From: an uncultured bacterium
Lineage (GTDB): Bacteria; Pseudomonadota; Alphaproteobacteria; Rhodospirillales; Rhodospirillaceae
Direction: 5' to 3'
Assembly (NCBI GenBank): GCA_903888485.1
Contig: CAISTS010000074.1
Coordinates: forward strand, 1 to 59,374
Length of the DNA: 59,374 bases
Every line of letters begins with the position of its first letter. Positions within the stretch are counted from its first letter, which is position 1. The position numbers were made by a program, and so were the translations under genes. Below, in pieces: positions 8,588 through 17,521 of the stretch. The notes beneath the pieces are model-generated. The model did no database searches. It saw only the letters and a list, made by a program, of their open reading frames with translations, and was not told the DNA's origin.

Positions 8588-11041
8588 ATGAACACCGCCG
8601 TCCGCACTCAGAACGTGCCTTTCCTGCCGCCGGCCTGGGCCGCGCTTCTGAAGCGCAGCGCCCTCTTTGGCGCCGGCCTGGGCATCGTCATGGTGTGCAC
8701 GCTCCTGTTCATCGCGTTGATCACCTACGCGCCCACGGATCCTTCGCTCAACACCGCCACCGGCGGAACCGCTGAGAACGCGCTCGGCCTGTTCGGCGCG
8801 ACCTTTGCCGACGCTGCTTTGCAGATATTCGGGCTGTCCGCAGCCGCCTTGCTGGCCGTCGTCGGCGGTTGGGGCTTTCGTCTGATGCGCGGCGAGATGG
8901 TGAGCTGGCTGTGGCTGCGCACCGTTGCGGCGGTCGCTGCGGGGTTGCTTATCGCCACCGGTCTCGAAGTCTTTCCGGCGCCTCAAGCTTGGCCCATAGC
9001 CGCCGGCTTCGGCGGCTCAACCGGCGAAGTGCTGCTTAGTCTCGTCGCGCGCATGGGTGAAATCCTGCGCCGCGTCGATCCCATGGCCGTGGAAGGCGCG
9101 CGTCTTGCCGTAGCGCTCGCTTCCGGTGTTGCCGGCGTTGCGCTGGTGATGTGGGCCGCGACCTTGCGAGCAACGACAGTGGTGCGCGTCAGCATTGCCG
9201 CGGCCGCTGTTGCAGCCGCTTTTGCGCAGAGTGCTGCCACTGTATTTGCCCGCGCCTCGGCCGCTCTTTTTGACCGCGCGCCCGTTGAGAAAAAGCCCGC
9301 CAAACGCGCGCGCAAAGCGCCTGAGGTCGAGATCGACAGCGCCCCGGAAACGCCGGAAGACCTTGATGAGGGCCAGGCGTTCACCACGGCGGAAGATGAG
9401 CCGTTTGAAATCGAAATTCCGGCTAAGCCCAAAGACGTGGTGGCACCGCGCGCCAAGGCCGCCAAGCCCTCCAAGCGCGAGATGACCGCGCGTCAGGGCA
9501 GCCTCTTGCCCGACGCCAAGAAGGGTTTCGACCTTCCCCACTTGGAGACTCTCACCGCGCCGCCGCCGGAGCGCATCGAAAAAGTCGTTAGCCGCGACGC
9601 GCTCGAAAGCAATGCGCGCATGCTCGAAAGCGTCCTCGACGACTTCGGCATCAAAGGCCAGATCACCAAAGTGCGCCCCGGTCCCGTGGTCACGCTCTAT
9701 GAACTCGAACCCGCGCCCGGCACCAAGACCAGCCGCGTTGTTTCGCTCGCCGACGACATCGCGCGTTCCATGAGCGCCGTGGCCGTGCGCATCGCCGTCG
9801 TGCCGGGGCGCAGCGTCATCGGCATCGAGCTGCCGAACGCCCACCGCGAGACTGTCTACCTGCGCGAGCAGTTGGCGAGTGATGAATTCGAGAAGAGCGA
9901 AGCCAAGCTGATCATCGCCCTCGGCAAGGACATCGGCGGCCAGCCGGTACTGGCCGATCTCGCGCGCATGCCGCACTTGCTCGTCGCCGGCACCACCGGC
10001 TCGGGCAAATCGGTGGCCATCAACACCATGATCATGTCGCTGCTGTACCGCAACACACCGGCGGACGTGCGCCTGATCATGATCGATCCCAAGATGCTTG
10101 AATTGTCCGTCTACGACGGCATTCCGCATCTGCTGGCGCCCGTGGTCACCGATGCCGGCAAGGCGGTGATGGCGCTGAAGTGGACCGTACGCGAGATGGA
10201 AAACCGCTACCGCGCCATGAGCCAAGTCTCGGTGCGTAATATCGCTGGCTATAACCAGCGCCTGCAGGAAGCCGCCAAGAAGGGCCAAGTCCTCAAGCGC
10301 ACCGTGCAGACCGGTTTTGATCCGGGTACCGGTAAACCGATCTACGAGGAGCAAGACCTCGATCTCACGCCGCTGCCCTACATCGTCGTCATCATCGACG
10401 AAATGGCCGACCTGATGCTGGTCGCCGGCAAGGAAGTCGAAGCCGCGGTGCAGCGCCTGGCGCAGATGGCGCGCGCCGCCGGCATCCACGTCATCATGGC
10501 CACACAGCGCCCGAGCGTCGACGTCATCACCGGCACCATCAAAGCCAATTTCCCGACCCGCATCAGCTTCCAGGTCACCAGCAAGATCGACAGCCGCACG
10601 ATCTTGGGCGAGCAGGGCGCCGAGCAGCTGCTGGGCCAGGGCGACATGCTTTATATGGCCGCCGGCGGGCGTATCACTCGCGTGCACGGGCCCTTCGTCT
10701 CGGACAAGGAAGTCGAGCACGTCACCGCGCACTTACGCGAACAGTCCGAGCCCGACTATGTCGAAGCGGTCACCGAAGAAGACGATCTCGGCGATGTGCC
10801 TGGCTTCGGCGGCTTGAATACCGGCGGCAATACCTCCGGCGGCGATGGTCTTTTCGACCAGGCCGTGGCGCTGGTGGCACGTGAACGGAAAGCCTCGACC
10901 AGCTTCATCCAGCGGCACTTGGCCATCGGTTACAACCGCGCCGCCAAGATCATCGAGGATATGGAGCAGCAGGGCATGATTAGCCGCGCCAACCATGTCG
11001 GCAAACGCGAGGTCCTTTTGCCTCAACATGGTGAGATGTAA
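8588..11041 (+). CDS. ftsK: DNA translocase FtsK
   Basis: FtsK anchors at the division septum and pumps chromosome ends apart while activating XerCD at dif. The 817 residues contain four membrane helices (about 25-50, 75-97, 108-126, 172-192), an acidic Lys/Pro-rich linker (about 230-310), the alpha/beta motor with Walker A GTTGSGKS (468-475) and Walker B ([12 protein letters not shown], about 598-609), and the gamma winged helix that reads KOPS (C-terminal, [22 protein letters not shown]). The linker is short compared with E. coli (1329 residues), as is usual in this class. It starts 28 bp after dapC and may be co-transcribed with it. Confidence 0.97.
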   Translation: MNTAVRTQNVPFLPPAWAALLKRSALFGAGLGIVMVCTLLFIALITYAPTDPSLNTATGGTAENALGLFGATFADAALQIFGLSAAALLAVVGGWGFRLMRGEMVSWLWLRTVAAVAAGLLIATGLEVFPAPQAWPIAAGFGGSTGEVLLSLVARMGEILRRVDPMAVEGARLAVALASGVAGVALVMWAATLRATTVVRVSIAAAAVAAAFAQSAATVFARASAALFDRAPVEKKPAKRARKAPEVEIDSAPETPEDLDEGQAFTTAEDEPFEIEIPAKPKDVVAPRAKAAKPSKREMTARQGSLLPDAKKGFDLPHLETLTAPPPERIEKVVSRDALESNARMLESVLDDFGIKGQITKVRPGPVVTLYELEPAPGTKTSRVVSLADDIARSMSAVAVRIAVVPGRSVIGIELPNAHRETVYLREQLASDEFEKSEAKLIIALGKDIGGQPVLADLARMPHLLVAGTTGSGKSVAINTMIMSLLYRNTPADVRLIMIDPKMLELSVYDGIPHLLAPVVTDAGKAVMALKWTVREMENRYRAMSQVSVRNIAGYNQRLQEAAKKGQVLKRTVQTGFDPGTGKPIYEEQDLDLTPLPYIVVIIDEMADLMLVAGKEVEAAVQRLAQMARAAGIHVIMATQRPSVDVITGTIKANFPTRISFQVTSKIDSRTILGEQGAEQLLGQGDMLYMAAGGRITRVHGPFVSDKEVEHVTAHLREQSEPDYVEAVTEEDDLGDVPGFGGLNTGGNTSGGDGLFDQAVALVARERKASTSFIQRHLAIGYNRAAKIIEDMEQQGMISRANHVGKREVLLPQHGEM

Positions 11042-11169
11042 GCCCTTTCCCGCTGCCTGGACTTGGCCATACGCGCGCCATAGTGTGATCTCATCTTTGG
11101 GTGAGACCAACGCGCCCCTTTTGCGTTAGTCCTCCGCCGAAAGTGGGCGGACCACGACACGGGAAACAC

Positions 11170-11787
11170 ATGCTGCGCAAAATTCTGTTCTGCCTGACCC
11201 TGGTGCTCGTCTGTTTCGCAGGCGCGCCCTCCTTCGCTCTGACGGCGGAGGAAAGCGATGCGCTCAAACGCGCCGAGGCCTATCTCAACGATATCAAGAC
11301 GCTGAAGGCGCGTTTCCTGCAGGTGAACCCCGACGGCTCCAGCGTCGAAGGCGACGTCTATGTCTCGCGGCCCGGACGCATGCGCCTGGTTTACGATCCG
11401 CCGACGCCGATGATGCTGGTGGCCGACGGCGCCTTCCTCATTTACGTCGATACAGAGATGAAGGACGCGAGTCACATCGATCTCAACGACACGCCCGCCG
11501 GCCTGCTGCTGCGCGAGAATCTGTCCTTCACCGATCCCACGGTGAAGCTGGGCGGCGTGAAGATGGGCCCCGGCGTCGTTGAGATCACCGCCGCCATGGC
11601 CAAGGATCCGTCCGCCGGCAAGCTGACGCTGGTATTCAGTGACAAGCCCTTCGAGCTCAAGCAGTGGCGCGTGCTCGATGCGCAAAACAAAGAAGTGACC
11701 GTGTCGCTTTTCAATGCTCAAGCTGGCGTGACACTGGACCGCGATCTCTTCCGCTATGACACCCGTAAAAGCGGTGATCGCGACTGA
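11170..11787 (+). CDS. lolA: Outer-membrane lipoprotein carrier LolA family
   Basis: LolA ferries lipoproteins across the periplasm from LolCDE to the outer membrane. The 205-residue product starts at ATG 11170 (GGGA just upstream), with a clear signal peptide (1-23, ending PSFA). The incomplete beta-barrel fold follows, with the hallmark VEGDVYVSRPGRMRLVYDPP (about 59-78) and LLVADGAFLIYVD. Placement behind ftsK matches the common alphaproteobacterial ftsK-lolA-xth order. Confidence 0.92.
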   Translation: MLRKILFCLTLVLVCFAGAPSFALTAEESDALKRAEAYLNDIKTLKARFLQVNPDGSSVEGDVYVSRPGRMRLVYDPPTPMMLVADGAFLIYVDTEMKDASHIDLNDTPAGLLLRENLSFTDPTVKLGGVKMGPGVVEITAAMAKDPSAGKLTLVFSDKPFELKQWRVLDAQNKEVTVSLFNAQAGVTLDRDLFRYDTRKSGDRD

Positions 11788-11965
11788 ACTCGCGCCTTCG
11801 GGGAGCCCGCGTCGGTGGTGCCATTTAGCGGCACTCGCGCATAGGTCGAGTCGCTTTTTAGTCCGCCATTGTGGCTTTCGAGCCGCTTTAGGTGCCTTGA
11901 GTTCTCAAATCGCACCCGTTCACGATCTTGTGTACCTCCCACAACCATATGATATTACGACATAA

Positions 11966-12168
11966 TATGGGATGTAAGCGGTTCTGCGCGCGCTGCATGG
12001 CGGATATGCAACGCTGGGGCTTTGCGTTCGGTCGAAGCGAGCCTATATCGGTTTTACGAAAGCGTCGTGGTCGCAACGGCCTCAGACGCTGCCGTGAGAT
12101 GGTTTCCCCTGCCATCCATGGCGCTCCGTTAGGCGCCCGACGTCCCCCCACGTCGGGCGCCATTTTTT
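11966..12168 (+). ncRNA. Candidate small RNA upstream of xthA (409-bp gene-free interval 11788-12196)
   Basis: No credible reading frame lies between lolA and xthA, yet the interval ends in the strongest terminator in the window, oriented for plus-strand transcripts. Upstream are an A/T-rich patch with -10-like elements (TATGAT and TAATAT, 11948-11970) and two further hairpins: 11990-12014 (TGCAT/ATGCA closed by GCG/CGC) and 12098-12116 (GATGG/CCATC). This suits a structured RNA of about 150-200 nt. It could instead be a long lolA 3' UTR. The 5' end is a guess and I match it to no known RNA family. Confidence 0.35.
12132..12168 (+). terminator. Strong Rho-independent terminator
   Basis: A perfect 12-bp stem, GGCGCCCGACGT (12132-12143) with ACGTCGGGCGCC (12150-12161), closes a CCCCCC loop. 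An A and six T residues (12163-12168) follow. The T-tract is only on the plus-strand side, so it ends rightward transcription just before xthA. Confidence 0.9.
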
Positions 12169-12196
12169 CTGGCGCCCCGATTCGCGTGCCCGCGCC

Positions 12197-12991
12197 ATGA
12201 TCACCATCGCGTCGTGGAACATCAATTCGGTGCGCAAGCGCATTGCCCTGCTCGAACGGCTGGCAGAGCACACCGCCGCCGATGTCATCTGCCTGCAGGA
12301 GACCAAAGCCAACGTCGAATGTTTTCCCGCGGCGGAAATTGCCGCCATGGGTTACGCGCATCAGGCGGTCTCCGGATTCGGTGGCTACAACGGCGTCGCG
12401 ATTCTCTCCAAACTGCCGCTCGGCAACATCCAGCGCTATCCCCACTGCGGGCGCAACGATGCGCGCCACATCAGCGCCGAGGTGGGTGGCGTCGATGTGC
12501 ACAGCCTCTATATCCCCGCCGGCGGCGACCTCCCCTGCACCGAGCGCAATCCGAAATTCGCCCACAAGCTCAGGTTCGTGGATGCCGTCGCCGATCACTT
12601 CGCCGGCAATCACGGCTACCGCGATCCCGTGGTCATTGCCGGCGACTTCAACATCGCGCCGTTGCCGGCCGATGTGTGGGACCACGAGAAGCTCGCGCGC
12701 ATCGTCACGCACACGCCCATCGAGATCGCCGCGCTCGAGCGTTTCAAGCGCTCTCTGCAGTTCATCGATTGCGTGCGCGAAGTGGTGCCGGAGGACGATC
12801 CGGTGTTCACATGGTGGAGCTACCGCGCCGCCGATTGGCAGGCCACCAACAAGGGTCGGCGCCTCGACCATATCTGGGTCACGCAGCCCTTGAAGGACCG
12901 CATCGGCGGTATCGAAGTGCTCACCGACATCCGCCACTGGACACCGCCGTCGGATCATGTGCCGGTGGTGCTGAAGCTCAGCGCCGCTTGA
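12197..12991 (+). CDS. xthA: Exodeoxyribonuclease III
   Basis: This 264-residue AP endonuclease and 3'-5' exonuclease belongs to the exonuclease-endonuclease-phosphatase fold and acts in base excision repair. Conserved elements run in order: ASWNINSVRKR (metal-binding Asn), ICLQETK (catalytic Glu), the SLYIPAGG strand, VIAGDFNIAP (Asp and Asn of the active site), FTWWSYR, RLDHIWVT and SDHVPVV (general base Asp-His). It begins 29 bp after the terminator T-tract, so its promoter must lie in or upstream of that element, or transcription depends on read-through. Confidence 0.96.
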   Translation: MITIASWNINSVRKRIALLERLAEHTAADVICLQETKANVECFPAAEIAAMGYAHQAVSGFGGYNGVAILSKLPLGNIQRYPHCGRNDARHISAEVGGVDVHSLYIPAGGDLPCTERNPKFAHKLRFVDAVADHFAGNHGYRDPVVIAGDFNIAPLPADVWDHEKLARIVTHTPIEIAALERFKRSLQFIDCVREVVPEDDPVFTWWSYRAADWQATNKGRRLDHIWVTQPLKDRIGGIEVLTDIRHWTPPSDHVPVVLKLSAA

Positions 12992-13036
12992 AACTGCGCC
13001 ACAGAGTCACCATGGTACAGGTGGTAGGAGCCCCTT

Positions 13037-13582
13037 ATGAAACATGATCCAAATACCTGGTACGGCACGACCATTCTCGCCGTCCGCAAGGACGGCAAGA
13101 TCGTCGTCGCCGGCGACGGGCAAGTGACCCTCGGCCAGCAGGTGCTCAAGCACAATGCACGCAAGGTGCGGCGCCTGTCGGACGGCAAGGTCATCGCCGG
13201 TTTCGCCGGCGCCACCGCCGATGCCTTCACTCTCTTCGAACGCCTTGAGGCCAAGCTTGAGAAACATCCCGGGCAGTTGACCCGCGCCTGTGTCGAGCTC
13301 GCCAAGGATTGGCGCACCGACCGTTACCTGCGCCGTCTCGAAGCCATGATGGCCGTGGCCGACAAGGATGTTTCATTGATCCTTTCGGGCACGGGCGATG
13401 TGCTTGAGCCCGAGGACGGCGTTATCGGTATCGGCTCCGGCGGGGCCTATGCCCTCGCCGCGGCGCGCGCGCTCATGGACCGCGGCGACATGTCGGCAGA
13501 AGCAATCGTGCGCAAAGCCATGGGCATCGCCGCCGATATTTGCATCTACACCAACAAAGAACTCACCATCGAAACATTGTAA
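13037..13582 (+). CDS. hslV: ATP-dependent protease subunit HslV
   Basis: The proteolytic chamber of the HslUV (ClpQY) protease. The 181-residue precursor carries a 10-residue propeptide before the catalytic N-terminal threonine (Thr11 in GTTILAVRK); such an extension is usual in alphaproteobacteria, while E. coli exposes the threonine after Met removal. Other markers are [31 protein letters not shown] and [20 protein letters not shown] precedes the ATG. Its stop overlaps the hslU start (TAATG), so the subunits are made together. Confidence 0.97.
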   Translation: MKHDPNTWYGTTILAVRKDGKIVVAGDGQVTLGQQVLKHNARKVRRLSDGKVIAGFAGATADAFTLFERLEAKLEKHPGQLTRACVELAKDWRTDRYLRRLEAMMAVADKDVSLILSGTGDVLEPEDGVIGIGSGGAYALAAARALMDRGDMSAEAIVRKAMGIAADICIYTNKELTIETL

Positions 13583-14895
13583 TGGCCAACGCCGCTTTCA
13601 CGCCGCGCGAGATTGTCTCCGAGCTCGACCGCTACATCATCGGCCAGGCCGACGCCAAGCGCGCCGTCGCCGTCGCCTTGCGCAACCGTTGGCGCCGCCA
13701 ACAATTACCCGTCGGACTGCGCGAGGAAGTGCTGCCCAAGAACATCCTGATGGTGGGCCCCACTGGCGTCGGCAAAACCGAGATCGCACGCCGCCTGGCC
13801 AAGCTTGCCGCCGCGCCGTTCATTAAGGTCGAAGCCACCAAATTCACCGAAGTCGGCTACGTCGGCCGCGATGTCGAAAGCATCATCCGCGATCTGCTTG
13901 AGATCGCCATGAACATGACGCGCGAACGCCTTCGTAAGGACGTAACGGCCAAGGCCGAAGCCGCCGCCGAGGAGCGCGTGCTCGATGCTCTGGTGGGCGA
14001 TCAGGCCAGCGCCGATACGCGCCAGAAATTCCGCAAGAAGTTGCGCGAAGGCGAACTCTCCGACCGCGAGATCGAAGTCCAGGTACAGGAATCCGTCGCC
14101 AGTTCGCTGCCGACCATGGACATTCCCGGCATGCCGGGCGCGCAGGTGGGCATGCTCAATCTTTCGGACATGCTGGGCGGTATGCTCGGCGGACGCGCCA
14201 AGGCGCGGAAGATGACCGTGGCCCAGTCCTACGAAGTGCTGCTGCGCGAGGAATCCGACAAGCTGCTCAATCAGGAGCGCGTGACCCGCGAGGCCATCGC
14301 GGCGGTCGAGAACGACGGCATCGTCTTCCTCGATGAAATCGACAAGATCACGGGACGGGAAGGGCGTTCAGGCGATGTGAGTCGCGAAGGTGTGCAACGC
14401 GACCTCTTGCCGCTCATCGAAGGCACCATCGTGTCCACCAAACACGGCCCGGTGAAGACCGATCACGTGCTGTTCATCGCCTCTGGCGCCTTCCATCTCG
14501 CCAAACCCGCCGATCTGCTCCCGGAGCTGCAGGGGCGTTTGCCGATCCGCGTTGAGCTCAAGGCGCTGACGCGCGACGACTTCGTCCGCATCCTTACCGA
14601 AACCGAACACAGCCTCATCAAGCAGTACACCGCGCTGCTGGGAACCGAAAATGTGACGCTCGAGATCGGTGACGACGCCATCGCCGCCGTTGCTGATTTG
14701 GCCGCCGAGATCAACACCAGCGTCGAGAACATCGGCGCCCGCCGCTTGCACACCGTGCTCGAGAAGCTCCTCGAAGAGATCAGCTTCTCGGCCACCGACC
14801 GCGGCGGTGAGACCTTCAAGGTCGATGCAGCTTACGTACGTTCCCAGGTGGGCGAACTCGCCAAGAAGGGCGATCTGTCGAAGTTTATTCTTTGA
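13582..14895 (+). CDS. hslU: ATP-dependent protease ATPase subunit HslU
   Basis: The AAA+ unfoldase that feeds HslV. From ATG 13582 it has 437 residues: Walker A GPTGVGKT (59-66), the GYVGRDVES pore loop (about 90-98), the intermediate I-domain (roughly 105-245), Walker B FLDEIDKI, sensor and arginine-finger region ([15 protein letters not shown]), and the C-terminal HslV-activating tail ending LSKFIL. The I-domain contains a Met/Gly-rich stretch ([21 protein letters not shown]), as in many homologues. hslVU is followed by a palindromic element before convergent smr. Confidence 0.97.
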   Translation: MANAAFTPREIVSELDRYIIGQADAKRAVAVALRNRWRRQQLPVGLREEVLPKNILMVGPTGVGKTEIARRLAKLAAAPFIKVEATKFTEVGYVGRDVESIIRDLLEIAMNMTRERLRKDVTAKAEAAAEERVLDALVGDQASADTRQKFRKKLREGELSDREIEVQVQESVASSLPTMDIPGMPGAQVGMLNLSDMLGGMLGGRAKARKMTVAQSYEVLLREESDKLLNQERVTREAIAAVENDGIVFLDEIDKITGREGRSGDVSREGVQRDLLPLIEGTIVSTKHGPVKTDHVLFIASGAFHLAKPADLLPELQGRLPIRVELKALTRDDFVRILTETEHSLIKQYTALLGTENVTLEIGDDAIAAVADLAAEINTSVENIGARRLHTVLEKLLEEISFSATDRGGETFKVDAAYVRSQVGELAKKGDLSKFIL

Positions 14896-14902
14896 TTTGG
14901 TC

Positions 14903-14945
14903 GCATTTTCTTCGGAAAACCGGGAACCACTTTTCCGGAAAATGC
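14903..14945. repeat. Palindromic intergenic element between hslU and smr
   Basis: The interval between the convergent genes folds almost completely: GCATTTTC (14903-14910) pairs with GAAAATGC (14938-14945), and CGGAAAA (14913-14919) pairs with TTTTCCG (14931-14937), with a TT bulge and an 11-nt loop. The form (GGAAAA stem, ACCAC in the loop) recalls dispersed palindromic repeats common in alphaproteobacterial genomes. It may also act as a transcription barrier for both genes. Only one copy is present in the window. Confidence 0.7.
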
Positions 14946-14946
14946 T

Positions 14947-15489
14947 TTAGCGCTTTCTTTTCAGCAGCACGTACAGCGCCCCTGCGCCGCCGTGCTCCAC
15001 GCGCGCCTGTGTGACGGCGAGGATGAGCGGGCGCAGGGGAGCTTGGTTGAGCCAATGCGGCGCTTCGCTGCGGATGCGCCCGATGCTGTCGCCTTTGCCT
15101 TTTCCCGTGACCACCACGACGCAGCGTGCGCCGCGTCCTGCCGCACCGCGGATGTAACCCGTCAGCGCGGCGTGGGCCTGATCCAGGGTGAGGCCGTGCA
15201 GATCGATGCGCCCGTCGACTTGCATTTCGCCCCGCGTGAAGCGCTGCGCCGTGCGCCGGTCGATGTTGGCGACGGTGCCGAGTTTCAGGGGCGCGGGCGG
15301 TTGCGGGCGCGCATGCGCGCGCGCCGGTATTTCCGTCTCCGTGACCGTCACACGCGGGCGCAGGGGTTCATCCACATCGTCGTCGGCGCTGGGATGACGC
15401 GGACTGTCGTGCAGCGGTTTGACGCTGCGTGCGACGTGCCGCCAGACCTTGAGGTCATCGGAGCTGAGGTCGCGGCGGGGACGGGTCAT
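14947..15489 (-). CDS. Smr/MutS2-type domain protein
   Basis: The protein has 180 residues from ATG 15489 (an in-frame upstream start at 15543 adds 18 unconserved residues). A disordered, charged N-terminal half (1-90) precedes a C-terminal Smr domain with IDLHGLTLDQAHAAL (the DLHG motif), VVVVTGKGKG and HGGAGALYVLLKRK. Smr domains nick RNA or branched DNA; the role of the short alphaproteobacterial form is unsettled. In this class smr is commonly found directly after mltA, whereas here mltA is 5.4 kb away beyond an inserted block. Confidence 0.9.
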   Translation of the reverse strand: MTRPRRDLSSDDLKVWRHVARSVKPLHDSPRHPSADDDVDEPLRPRVTVTETEIPARAHARPQPPAPLKLGTVANIDRRTAQRFTRGEMQVDGRIDLHGLTLDQAHAALTGYIRGAAGRGARCVVVVTGKGKGDSIGRIRSEAPHWLNQAPLRPLILAVTQARVEHGGAGALYVLLKRKR

Positions 15490-15594
15490 CGGAATGGCGG
15501 GATACGCGCACGAGTTGAAGGACTTAGCGCGGAGTTCTGTCACGCGCGGCCTAGGGTCGATTATACTGACCCGGGAGCATTCGGGGAGGAAGAC

Positions 15595-17217
15595 ATGAAT
15601 CGTGCCGCGTTGAAGTATGCGTTGTGCGCGTCAGCTGTATACATGACATCGGCTTTGCAGCCCACTGCCGCAGCAGATTGCGCGGCACTCGCCGCGCTCA
15701 CGCTGCCAGGCGCCAAGATCGACGCCGCCGAGAGCGTCGCCGCAGGCGCTTACACACCGCAGGGTGGACGCGAGCTCACCAATCTTCCCGCCTTCTGCCG
15801 GGTCCATGGCATTGCGTCGCCCGTTCCGGGCTCGCAGATCGGTTTCGAGGTCTGGTTGCCACGGGAGGGTTGGAACAAGAAACTCCAGATGATCGGCAAT
15901 GGCGGCTACAGCTCGTCCTTCAGCACAAGCGAGCTGGGCGACCTCGTGCGCGCGGGCTACGTCGCGGTCGCCAGCGATACCGGCCACAGCGGCAATGACC
16001 CCGACTTCGCCAAGGGCCGCCCGGAAAGCATCGCCGACTGGGGCCATCGCGCGGTCCATGAGTCGGTCGTGAACGCAAAACGTCTGGTGCAGGCCATGTA
16101 CGCCAGCGCACCTTCACGTTCTTATTTCAAGGGCTGTTCCACCGGCGGTCACCAGGGCCTCATGGAAGCCCAGCGTTATCCCGACGACTTCGACGGCATT
16201 CTGGCGGGCGACCCGGGCAACAACCGCACCCACCTGAACGCCGGCTTTTTGTGGCAGTTCATCGCCAACCATGCGCCCGGCGATAACGCCAACCCGATCA
16301 TTCCGGATTCTAAACTGCCAATGATCACGGCATCCGTCGTGAAGGCCTGCCGTGTGCGCAATGGCAAGGAGGACGGCGGTCTTCCCACCGACGACTTCCT
16401 GACCGATCCGCGCAGCTGCGATTTCGATCCCGCCAGCATTCAGTGCAAAGCCGGCGACGGCCCCGACTGTCTGACCGCGCCGCAAGTGACCGCCTTGAAA
16501 CGCATGTATGCAGGGGCGGCAGATTCCAAAACCGGCGAGCGCATTGCCTTTGCCTGGCCCTATGGCAGCGAGGGCCTGGGCGCACGCAATCCCGGCTGGA
16601 GCGCCTATTGGTCCGAGCCCGGCAAATCCCAGCAACCGGTGCGCCTGTCGTACTGGCGCGATTGGGCCTTCGATGCGAGTTGGGACTGGTGGAAATTCGA
16701 CTGGAGCAAGGATGTCCACGCGGCGGACGCCAAGCTCGCGCCGCTGATCAATGCCACCAATGCCGACATCGAGACGTTCCGCAAACGCGGCGGCAAAATC
16801 TTGCAGTATCACGGCCTTGCCGATCCGGTGGTGCCGCCCAATGAATCGATCACCTACTATGGACAGGTGACGGCCGCCCAGCAGAAGACCAATCCAAGTC
16901 TAAAGGTCGATGCTTTTTACCGGCTGTTCCTGGTGCCGGGCATGACGCACTGCTCGGGCGGACCGGGGGCCGACAAGTTCGATGCCCAGACGGCTTTGGA
17001 GAAGTGGGTCGAGCAGGGCGTCGCGCCCGAAAGCATCGTCGCCAGCCACATCATCGAAGGCAAGGTGACCTTCTCGCGGCCCTTGTGCGCCTATCCCAAG
17101 CAAGCGCGCTACGACGGCAAAGGCAACCCGAACGACGCCGCGAGCTTTACTTGCGTCGATGATGGCCGCAAGCGCAGCACGCCCGAAATCGGCCCGAACT
17201 ACACGCGAACGAAGTAG
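15595..17217 (+). CDS. Secreted tannase / feruloyl-esterase family hydrolase
   Basis: This 540-residue member of the tannase family (PF07519) hydrolyses esters of gallic, ferulic or related aromatic acids outside the cytoplasm. GGGGAGGA lies 5 nt before the ATG. A signal peptide (1-27, ending TAAA) is followed by an alpha/beta-hydrolase. The nucleophile Ser182 sits in KGCSTGGHQG beside Cys181, Asp410 is in GLADPVVPP, and His452 is followed by Cys453 in GMTHCSGG. That is the CS-D-HC motif whose two cysteines form the catalytic disulphide, so the enzyme looks intact. Substrate is unknown. It opens an accessory island that separates smr from mltA. Confidence 0.92.
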   Translation: MNRAALKYALCASAVYMTSALQPTAAADCAALAALTLPGAKIDAAESVAAGAYTPQGGRELTNLPAFCRVHGIASPVPGSQIGFEVWLPREGWNKKLQMIGNGGYSSSFSTSELGDLVRAGYVAVASDTGHSGNDPDFAKGRPESIADWGHRAVHESVVNAKRLVQAMYASAPSRSYFKGCSTGGHQGLMEAQRYPDDFDGILAGDPGNNRTHLNAGFLWQFIANHAPGDNANPIIPDSKLPMITASVVKACRVRNGKEDGGLPTDDFLTDPRSCDFDPASIQCKAGDGPDCLTAPQVTALKRMYAGAADSKTGERIAFAWPYGSEGLGARNPGWSAYWSEPGKSQQPVRLSYWRDWAFDASWDWWKFDWSKDVHAADAKLAPLINATNADIETFRKRGGKILQYHGLADPVVPPNESITYYGQVTAAQQKTNPSLKVDAFYRLFLVPGMTHCSGGPGADKFDAQTALEKWVEQGVAPESIVASHIIEGKVTFSRPLCAYPKQARYDGKGNPNDAASFTCVDDGRKRSTPEIGPNYTRTK

Positions 17218-17220
17218 CGC

Positions 17221-17520
17221 CTAGATTTCGAGAGACAGCAGCGTCGCCGCCAGGGTCTTGCCGTGGGGATCGATGGCCAGTGAGCGTGTGACGCCGCCGC
17301 CGAGAGCCTGTTCCATAACAAACACCAGCGCGCCCAGCTGCGGCGCCTCATAGCGTGAGATGGCGCCCTTCAGGATCGGTGCGAAGTGCCCCGCGACCAC
17401 ATCGGCGGTCAGGGCTGCGGCGATTTTTGGAAAATCTTCGCTGCGATAGCAGATCACCGAAATCTGCGCGGCGTCGCCCTTGTCGCCACTCCGCACATGT
17501 GCGAGATCGCGCAGCTTCAT
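17221..17520 (-). CDS. AtuA-associated ferredoxin-fold domain protein
   Basis: This 99-residue stand-alone version of the small domain found fused to, or encoded after, AtuA proteins carries the SGDKGDAAQISVI signature (11-23) and GALVFVMEQALGGGVTRSL. It follows the large AtuA gene by a single nucleotide (TGA-G-ATG), so the two are surely co-translated and probably form one enzyme. In many homologues both parts are one chain of about 550-600 residues, so this is a split form. Family knowledge implicates AtuA in acyclic-terpene or branched acid catabolism, but the reaction is not firmly known. Confidence 0.85.
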   Translation of the reverse strand: MKLRDLAHVRSGDKGDAAQISVICYRSEDFPKIAAALTADVVAGHFAPILKGAISRYEAPQLGALVFVMEQALGGGVTRSLAIDPHGKTLAATLLSLEI

Positions 17521-17521
17521 C

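Noticed and set aside
9017..10732. Open frame of 571 codons on the minus strand, inside ftsK
   Set aside because: It is antisense to a fully conserved FtsK. Its composition (runs of His, Asp, Arg and Gly) is what GC-rich third-position bias produces, and no domain is visible.
11928..12200. Possible 90-residue protein between lolA and xthA
   Set aside because: It reads through a perfect terminator hairpin and overlaps the xthA start. The Arg/Cys-rich translation looks random.
11888..12958. Open frame of 356 codons on the minus strand across xthA
   Set aside because: Antisense shadow of exonuclease III; it also runs through the strong terminator palindrome and has no recognisable motif.
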